Assembly: GCF_000227135.1 (NCBI RefSeq)
Contig: NC_018252.1
Location: forward strand, 821,854-885,853
Direction of reading: 5' to 3'
DNA from: Leishmania donovani
Taxonomy: Eukaryota > Euglenozoa > Kinetoplastea > Trypanosomatida > Trypanosomatidae
DNA length: 64,000 nucleotides
Shown here: one piece after another, positions 58,268-64,000 of the stretch
How the letters are laid out: each line of letters begins with the position of its first letter
Position numbering within the stretch: the stretch's first letter is position 1
Program-made: the position numbers and the translations under genes
The notes under the pieces: model-generated
What the model was told of the DNA's origin: nothing
The model's database searches: none
The model's input: the letters and a program-made list of their open reading frames with translations, nothing else

Positions 58268-60016
58268 TACGTGGCGACGCACCTGCAGGCTCGCGCATTC
58301 ATCTCTCACTTCCACGGCAGCGCCGGCACCGCCCTCATCACGATGGAGAAGGCGCTCCTGTGGACAGACGGACGCTACTGGTTGGCCGCGGAGGAGGAGA
58401 AGTACCCCGAGTTTGATCTCATGAAGCAAGGCAAGCCAGAGGTCCCGTCGCTCGAGGAGTGGATTGCCGTCAATCTCGGCTCCAAAGCAGTTGTTGGCAT
58501 GAACCCGTACGTCGCCACGGTGGCGGAGTGGGAACGGCTGAGCAAGCGGATCAATCTGCGTCCGGTGGCAAACATCGTTCAGGACATGATGCCACCGGAG
58601 AAGAACGTGCAAAGAATGTACGTGCGTCCCGTTGAGTTCTGCGGTGCCACCTGCAAGGAGCGGCGCGCCGCGATTCTCGCGGAGCTGGAGAAGAAGGACT
58701 GCGACCTGATCATTCTCTCCGCACTGGATGAGATCGCGTGGCTCACGAATCTGCGCGGCGGCGACGTGGATTACAACCCCGTCTTCTACGCGTACGCTGT
58801 GATTGACAAGCACTACGAAAACGTGCGCCTCTACGTGAACCCGGACAAGGTGACAGACGCAGTGCATCAGGCGTGCGAGGATCACATCGACTTCTACCCG
58901 TACGAGCAGTTCGAGGCGGATCTCAAGCAGCTACCACAGGGTCGCAAGGCCCTCGTCGACGAGCGCCAGACGAGCGAGGCCGTCTTTCGCATCTTGAAGG
59001 ATGTCGGCACCGAGACGGTGCGTGTCGTTTGCGGCCCGGCGCAGAAGTTGAAGGGGGTCAAGAATGAGGTCGAGCTCCAGGGCTTCCGCGACTGCCACGT
59101 ACGCGACGGTGCCGCGCTGACGCGCTACCTTGCCTGGCTGCACGACCAGGTCGCGAACAAGGGTGCGACGGACCTGAACGAGTACGACGCGGCCACGAAG
59201 CTCGAGGAGTTCCGCGCGCAGGGGGAACACTTTGTGCAGCTCAGTTTTGGCTCCATCTCGTCCATTGGCCCTAACGGGGCGATGTGCCACTACAGCCCCG
59301 CCGAGACGGGCTCTGCCACCATTCGCAAGGACCAGCTGTACTTAATCGACAGCGGTGCGCACTACTGGGACGGTACCACCGATGTGACGCGCACCATCTG
59401 CTTCACAGCGCCGAGTGATGAGCAGCGCGAGGCCTACACGCTTGTCCTCAAAGGGCATATTGCACTCAACAGCATTGTTTTTCCCAAGGGCACAAGCGGT
59501 GCCCGTCTCGACACCCTGGCGCGTATGGCGCTCTGGGGCGTGGGACTGGACTACGCCCACGGCACCGGGCATGGCGTGGGATCCTTCCTCAACGTGCACG
59601 AGGGCCCCCACGGAATCGGCATTCGTCCAGTTGCCACGGGGGCGAACATGGAGCTGCACTCCATCGTGTCGAACGAGCCTGGCTACTACAAGGACGGGCA
59701 CTACGGCATCCGCATTGAGAACCTCGAGGAGGTGGTCGAGTGTCGGACCAAGTACAGCGCAACCGGCTTCTACACCATGTCGCACCTCACGATGGCGCCT
59801 CTGTGCCGCGACCTCATCGACGTGAGCCTCCTCACAGAGACGGAGCGCGCCTGGGTAGACCGATACCACGCCAAGGTGGTGGCGAGCATCATGCCGCACC
59901 TGCAAAAGGCAGGCGACCAGAACGCCATCGAGTACCTCAAATACCACACGCAACCTCTCTGTGCGGTGAATGAGGCGTACACCCTGCTCAGCACAGACGG
60001 GAAAGGTGCTAAGTGA
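58268..60016 (+). CDS. Aminopeptidase P (peptidase M24B), 5' end in gap
   Basis: 582 residues visible to the stop; the start codon and N-terminal residues lie in the gap. Layout is that of cytosolic aminopeptidase P1: two creatinase-like N-terminal domains and a C-terminal pita-bread catalytic domain. Metal-ligand motifs are seen in order: LIDSGAHYWDGTTDVTRT (two Asp), GTGHGVGSFLNVHEGP (His), SNEPGYY (Glu) and GIRIENLEEVV (Glu). The enzyme is a metal-dependent (usually Mn) peptidase removing the N-terminal residue before proline. No signal peptide or TM in the visible part. An open frame runs through the N gap into the upstream copy only because N translates as unknown; the upstream copy is a separate, broken sequence. 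Confidence 0.9.
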   Translation, partial: YVATHLQARAFISHFHGSAGTALITMEKALLWTDGRYWLAAEEEKYPEFDLMKQGKPEVPSLEEWIAVNLGSKAVVGMNPYVATVAEWERLSKRINLRPVANIVQDMMPPEKNVQRMYVRPVEFCGATCKERRAAILAELEKKDCDLIILSALDEIAWLTNLRGGDVDYNPVFYAYAVIDKHYENVRLYVNPDKVTDAVHQACEDHIDFYPYEQFEADLKQLPQGRKALVDERQTSEAVFRILKDVGTETVRVVCGPAQKLKGVKNEVELQGFRDCHVRDGAALTRYLAWLHDQVANKGATDLNEYDAATKLEEFRAQGEHFVQLSFGSISSIGPNGAMCHYSPAETGSATIRKDQLYLIDSGAHYWDGTTDVTRTICFTAPSDEQREAYTLVLKGHIALNSIVFPKGTSGARLDTLARMALWGVGLDYAHGTGHGVGSFLNVHEGPHGIGIRPVATGANMELHSIVSNEPGYYKDGHYGIRIENLEEVVECRTKYSATGFYTMSHLTMAPLCRDLIDVSLLTETERAWVDRYHAKVVASIMPHLQKAGDQNAIEYLKYHTQPLCAVNEAYTLLSTDGKGAK

Positions 60017-60850
60017 ATCGTTGCCTCGCCGGGCAGGAAGGCGGTGGTGGTGATGAGAGCTCAGCGGCAGTTGCTGCGCTGCTTTCGCGCGTCACGGTTT
60101 TCTCTTCCGTTGCGCCACGGCTTATTTCGTTGCTTCGCTTACGGTTCTGCCAACCGCACAGGGGCAGCGGGACGGGAGGTGGCGACGGTGGGAGAGAGCA
60201 CCCCCGTCTGCCGCTCACGTTAATGCGGAGTAGTCTTGTTGCACGTGCCCCGTACCTTGTGCCCGCAGAGTCCGCTGGACTCGGCGTTCACATAGCCACT
60301 TCTTTTTTCCTGGCCTGATATTCCTCTGTGTGAGAAACGAATAACATACGTGCAAAAAAAATGAAGCACGGACGGCAGCGAGTTGCTCCGCATCCGCGCG
60401 TGCTCCTTTCTCTATCATGAGGTTTCCTTTACGAGCACGCGCGAGGTGGAGGGGTGAAGGACCCCTTTCGGCATGCACGACTATGTGCGCGGCAGCATCG
60501 CTTCCCTCTTCAAGCTCAGCCCTAGGCTGTATTCATGTGCTTCTTTTGGCATGTAGGCTTGTGGCGAGGCAGCGCTCATGAAAGCTCTCACCACTCTCCA
60601 TGCACGTGTGCGCAGACGCATGCTGCTTTCGTGCCACGTACCGCCGCAGTATCGCCAATGCCCCTGCCGCCGTATGTGTGTGTGCGCCTCCTGCGCCGCA
60701 TTGTTCCCCTTATCTTTCTGTTGTTCGGTCTAACACCCACCATCTTCTCGTTCTCTGCCACAACACATGATGTATCTCGCACGGAGGCCACCCCCTCCCC
60801 CCCCCCCCACACACACACACGTAAACACTCTGCTATTCCCCGTACGACCA
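60017..60850. other. Intergenic region
   Basis: Contains an A-run near 60353-60361 and a C11/CA tract at 60799-60821 just before the kinase gene. No gene seen. Confidence 0.5.
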
Positions 60851-61798
60851 ATGGGCTCACCATTGATCGCGGTGGTCGGGCCCAACCCGGCATTCCAGAA
60901 GACGCTCACCTTTGATGAGCTTCGCGTCGATGAGGTGAACCGCGCCACAACGGTGCACAGTTACACGGGTGGCAAGGGCACCAACTTCTGCCGCGCCTCT
61001 GCGTGCTACAAGGAATGCCCGCACTTCTGCAGGACTGTATTGCACACATTTGTCGGTGGCAAGACAGGTGAGCGTGTGATCGACCTGCTCCATCAGGAGG
61101 GTATCGCGGTTTATGCTGTTACTGTGCCGGCAGAGACACGAACCTGCATCACCTGCCTCGACACCCAGAACAGCACAATGACGGAGCTGATCGAGCCCTC
61201 GGCGGCTGTACCGGAAGATGCTGCAAAGGAAATGGACAGAGCACTCCTCAAGGCGCTCGAGCATGCGGGTGGCATGGCGATCATGGGCAGCTTGCCAGAC
61301 GGCAGCAGCCCCGACCTCTACACCCGCTGGACGGAGATGGCGGCGGCGGCGCAGAAGCCTGTTCTCATCGACGCCGGCAAAGGGATCGAGGCTTCGCTGA
61401 AGGTGCCAGGCGCCCACTCGATCCTGAAAGTGAACATGGAGGAGCTGAACAAGCTCACGGGTCAGTCCACACCGGAGAGTGCGTTCGAGTACGCTATGCA
61501 AATGTGGACAGTGCGTGTGCTGGCCGTCACCGATGGCCCTCGCTCTGCGTATATCCAAGAGCGGGGCCGGCCTCTTCAAGTTATCCACCTACCAAAAGTG
61601 GACGGCGTGGTGAGCCCGCTCGGGGCCGGCGACACGGCCGATGCCGTTTTTCTCGCCGAGTACATTCACGGCACAACCCCGGTAGAAGCGTTCCGGTTGG
61701 CCCTGGCTGCGGCGTCCGCCAACTGCCTTCAAAAGGAGGCCGCCGTCTTTGCGCAACATGAGATGAGGCGTATCGCCGACGGCATCACGATCAGGTGA
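60851..61798 (+). CDS. PfkB-family sugar kinase, LacC/FruK-like
   Basis: 315 aa. Begins MGSPLIAVVGPNPAFQKTL, the VxxNPAxD-type start of the 1-phosphofructokinase/tagatose-6-phosphate kinase group. The first signature is GGKGTNFCRA (about residues 42-51). The second signature, GAGDTADAVF, has the catalytic Asp261 and its anion-hole glycines at 258-260. These enzymes phosphorylate a sugar or sugar phosphate with ATP; the substrate is not decidable from sequence. The C-terminus (ITIR) is not a PTS1, so glycosomal import by that route is not indicated. The frame is open upstream (poly-proline, from CCCC/CACA tract), but ATG 60851 is the natural family start. Context gives no pathway partner. Confidence 0.85.
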   Translation: MGSPLIAVVGPNPAFQKTLTFDELRVDEVNRATTVHSYTGGKGTNFCRASACYKECPHFCRTVLHTFVGGKTGERVIDLLHQEGIAVYAVTVPAETRTCITCLDTQNSTMTELIEPSAAVPEDAAKEMDRALLKALEHAGGMAIMGSLPDGSSPDLYTRWTEMAAAAQKPVLIDAGKGIEASLKVPGAHSILKVNMEELNKLTGQSTPESAFEYAMQMWTVRVLAVTDGPRSAYIQERGRPLQVIHLPKVDGVVSPLGAGDTADAVFLAEYIHGTTPVEAFRLALAAASANCLQKEAAVFAQHEMRRIADGITIR

Positions 61799-62639
61799 TC
61801 GCGCCGACACAGCTCGTCCACACGCGCATGATGGTGCCCCGCACATGCCCACACCGCAGTCCCCCCCCCCAAAGTAAGGAGAACAAAAAGCTAAACCCAC
61901 GAGGAGAGCGCGGTTTGGGAAGAGGAGCAACACCCACAACGCAACACCAGCGTCTCCTTCTACTCCCCCAGCTCTCTCTCTGTTTCGCGTGCTCTTCTTT
62001 GTTGGTTCTCCTCACCCATCCGGCGCACTGCATGCGCCCATCCTTCCGCCTTGGTAGATTGTGATCCTCCAATCCTCTCGCACATCTTCTTTGCCGCGCA
62101 CCGTCGACCCTCTACATGACGCACCCTGGGTATGTGTGTGTGTGTGGAGCCGACATGGTAACTCAAAAACATCAGAGTCAGGCAGCTTCGCGGCATGTTG
62201 CACGGCGGGACGCTCCCTCTAGCGACGAGCCTGTCATCCAGCTACCCTTCAAACATACACACAGTGGCCCGGCACGGTAGGGGGCGAGGAATCGTGCAAA
62301 GAAGGGACATGCATGCATCCCCTTCTCTGCCTTCCCCTGCTTCGATTCCGTCCTGTGCTGCCTCTTTTCGACTTATCTCAGGTGTGCCCCGCTCCACACC
62401 CACACCCACACACCCCTCCTCCTGTTCCGCTGACTCCGCATCTCTTGCTCTCTCTCTCTCTCTCTCTGCACTACTTCCTACACACGCGGCCAACTCATTA
62501 CTTGTTGCTCCCGTAATTACTCGTTTCCCAACCCAAACGCACCCGTGCATCCACGCGCAAGAATCCGCGATCCGCTCCGCACGTCTCGCTCCCTTTCTTA
62601 CCTCTTCTCCCCCACCCCTCCCCCCTTCACATATCCACC
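61799..62639. other. Intergenic region, 5' flank of histone H4
   Basis: C-run at 61860-61869, GT microsatellite at 62131-62146 and a 20-nt CT repeat at 62449-62468 that is a strong polypyrimidine tract for H4. No gene seen. Confidence 0.55.
62449..62571 (+). promoter_or_regulatory. Polypyrimidine tract and putative trans-splice acceptor of histone H4 (copy 1)
   Basis: A (CT)n tract of about 20 nt is followed about 100 nt later by the first AG, at 62570-62571, then 68 nt to ATG. The second copy retains the part from 63039 onward, but its CT tract is lost in the gap. Confidence 0.4.
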
Positions 62640-62939
62640 ATGGCCAAGGGCAAGCGCTCCACTGATGCCAAGGGCAGCCAGAGGCGCCAGAAGAAGGTGC
62701 TGCGCGACAACATCCGCGGCATCACTCGCGGCTGCGTCCGCCGCATGGCGCGCCGCGGTGGCGTGAAGCGCATCTCGAGCGAGGTCTACGAAGAGGTGCG
62801 CCGCGTGCTGAAGGCCTACGTGGAGGACATTGTGCGCTGCAGCACGGCCTACACCGAGTACGCGCGCAAGAAGACGGTGACGGCGTGCGATGTTGTGAAC
62901 GCGCTGCGCAAGCAAGGCCACATCCTCTACGGCTACGCG
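62640..62939 (+). CDS. H4: Histone H4, copy 1 (stop codon hidden in gap)
   Basis: All 100 codons are visible; the stop codon falls in the N gap that starts at 62940. The protein is identical to copy 2, with one visible silent difference (CTC against CTG for the Leu four residues before the end). It carries kinetoplastid-type divergence from canonical H4: the N-terminus reads AKGKRSTDAKGSQRRQKK rather than the [18 protein letters not shown] form, and the core includes RRGGVKRISSEVYEEVR. H4 pairs with H3 in nucleosome cores; mRNAs in Leishmania are polyadenylated and the genes are present in several copies. Confidence 0.93.
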
Positions 62940-63038
62940 NNNNNNNNNNNNNNNNNNNNNNNNNNNNNNNNNNNNNNNNNNNNNNNNNNNNNNNNNNNNN
63001 NNNNNNNNNNNNNNNNNNNNNNNNNNNNNNNNNNNNNN
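62940..63038. other. Assembly gap (99 N)
   Basis: Run of N between the two H4 copies. The flank on its right repeats the flank left of copy 1. Confidence 1.
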
Positions 63039-63204
63039 CTTCCTACACACGCGGCCAACTCATTACTTGTTGCTCCCGTAATTACTCGTTTCCCAACCCA
63101 AACGCACCCGTGCATCCACGCGCAAGAATCCGCGATCCGCTCCGCACGTCTCGCTCCCTTTCTTACCTCTTCTCCCCCACCCCTCCCCCCTTCACATATC
63201 CACC
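63039..63204 (+). repeat. Duplicated 5' flank of histone H4 copy 2
   Basis: Matches 62474-62639 at an offset of 565, so the repeated unit covers at least the H4 leader and coding region. Includes the putative splice AG. Confidence 0.9.
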
Positions 63205-63507
63205 ATGGCCAAGGGCAAGCGCTCCACTGATGCCAAGGGCAGCCAGAGGCGCCAGAAGAAGGTGCTGCGCGACAACATCCGCGGCATCACTCGCGGCTGC
63301 GTCCGCCGCATGGCGCGCCGCGGTGGCGTGAAGCGCATCTCGAGCGAGGTCTACGAAGAGGTGCGCCGCGTGCTGAAGGCCTACGTGGAGGACATTGTGC
63401 GCTGCAGCACGGCCTACACCGAGTACGCGCGCAAGAAGACGGTGACGGCGTGCGATGTTGTGAACGCGCTGCGCAAGCAAGGCCACATCCTGTACGGCTA
63501 CGCGTAA
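63205..63507 (+). CDS. H4: Histone H4, copy 2 (complete)
   Basis: 100 aa plus stop TAA. Same protein as copy 1, complete with 3' flank. The N-terminal tail contains several Lys residues available for acetylation; the LRDNIRGIT, KKTVTACDVVNALRKQGHILYGYA and Y-V-E-D-I elements match the H4 fold (canonical C-terminus is GRTLYGFGG). Whether two genes exist or one gene appears twice through a collapsed assembly cannot be told here, since the gap between them may be of arbitrary size. Confidence 0.96.
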   Translation: MAKGKRSTDAKGSQRRQKKVLRDNIRGITRGCVRRMARRGGVKRISSEVYEEVRRVLKAYVEDIVRCSTAYTEYARKKTVTACDVVNALRKQGHILYGYA

Positions 63508-64000
63508 ATGCTCGCAGAGCCGCTGCACACTCATAGATACACCTTCTTTGTTCATGCCGTCGTTTCGTTGGCTTTCTTGGTTTTCGACTTCCCTTCCCCC
63601 CACTATGGCTTTTCTTTCGTCTCGTGCTGGCACCCTTCCCTACTCATCGCTGTTTGCTGAAGGCAGTACAGAACGAAAACAGCACACCAGCTCCACTGCA
63701 TACCCGAAGAGAGGCCGCGCGCTGCCGTATGCGAAGCACGCTCTCGGCGTCCGTGTCTATGGAGGCTGAATGCAGCCCCGCCCCCTCCCTGCCTCCCTCA
63801 ACGCCCGCCGGCGCCAGAGGTCACCACGCGGGATGCTGGGCCGCCTCTTCGACATTGCCACTCCTCCGCCGCCGCTTGCTCGCTCATTGTCTGTGCCACA
63901 GCACCATGCGCCCCCTTTCACTCTTTGCGCTTCTCTTCGTCTCCTTATGTTCTCTGTTCGCACACACATAACACGCACGAGCTCGCAGACGGAGGCACCC
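63508..64000. other. 3' flank of histone H4
   Basis: Presumed 3' UTR and downstream intergenic sequence; no further gene start is seen before the window ends. Confidence 0.5.

Noticed and set aside
57452..58885. Minus-strand frame across the aminopeptidase P copies
   Set aside because: Antisense of conserved coding sequence and bridged by N; no homology of its own.
57791..60016. Single 741-codon frame joining both aminopeptidase P copies
   Set aside because: Continuous only because the N gap is translated as unknown; the two halves repeat the same protein segment.
60767..60850. N-terminal poly-proline extension of the PfkB kinase
   Set aside because: Translated C-run and CA repeat; the family start motif follows ATG 60851 directly.
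62640..63230. H4 fused to downstream sequence through the gap
   Set aside because: Artefact of N translation; the H4 stop codon is hidden in the gap.
1..64000. CRISPR arrays, operons with bacterial promoters, rho-independent terminators
   Set aside because: Not expected and not seen; gene structure is that of a trypanosomatid polycistronic unit.
1..64000. Strand-switch region or tRNA/snRNA/rRNA genes
   Set aside because: All supported genes are on the + strand, and I found no tRNA-like A/B box pair or other recognisable RNA gene by eye; a covariance-model scan was not possible.

Overview
The window reads as a nuclear chromosome segment of a Leishmania species. It is GC-rich, all 28 supported gene copies lie on the + strand, and I see no introns. 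Genes are separated by long pyrimidine-, CA- and GT-rich intergenic stretches holding polypyrimidine/AG sites suited to spliced-leader trans-splicing. Lineage markers are a glutathionylspermidine synthetase, glycosomal peroxins, a divergent kinetoplastid histone H4 and SIDER-type retroposon fossils. From memory the gene order resembles the right part of Leishmania chromosome 25; that is recollection, not a search. The intact glutathionylspermidine synthetase argues against the L. major reference, where I recall it as a pseudogene. No strand switch occurs, so the window lies inside one polycistronic unit transcribed left to right.

Layout. 0-17 kb: PEX2-like RING peroxin, PHD-finger protein, a C-terminally anchored unknown, two small one-TM proteins, a TraB/GumN-like membrane protein, a DHHC palmitoyltransferase and a PEX10-like RING peroxin. 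17-30 kb: an LRR/EF-hand protein, an ASH-RhoGAP-like protein (OCRL C-terminus without the phosphatase), a small subunit resembling signal peptidase SPC1, a MORN-VPS9 alsin-like Rab GEF and an AGC kinase. 30-33 kb: a 3 kb stretch with no convincing gene. 33-43 kb: a coiled-coil unknown, a PUM3/Puf6-type nucleolar protein, a zinc-LID adenylate kinase, and a cluster of tiny membrane proteins sharing one transmembrane motif, one of them apparently frameshifted. 44-57 kb: glutathionylspermidine synthetase, ARV1, a kinesin-fold protein with a destroyed nucleotide site plus a PH-like domain, and an orphan membrane protein. 57-64 kb: a decayed partial copy and a functional-looking copy of an aminopeptidase P (M24B), a PfkB sugar kinase and two histone H4 copies.

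Repeats and assembly. At least five copies or partial copies of a SIDER2-like repeat occur, four sense and one antisense, in two subfamilies with different ends. A separate copy of the ingi/L1Tc-type 79-bp signature lies near 48.9 kb. Six N gaps are present. Four are flanked by duplicated sequence, so the duplications at 34.6-35.4 kb, 35.6 kb, 57.4-58.8 kb and 62.5-63.5 kb may be assembly products. The aminopeptidase P pair differs at about 11 of 500 sites, including two stop codons, which looks like real divergence.

Themes. Two of the three RING subunits of the glycosomal/peroxisomal receptor-ubiquitination complex lie within 16 kb. Several proteins point to membrane traffic and lipid handling (ASH-RhoGAP-like, alsin-like, ARV1, DHHC, SPC1-like). 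The least explained material is the mini-TM protein cluster, the dead kinesin-PH protein and the TraB-like protein that lacks its histidine motifs.
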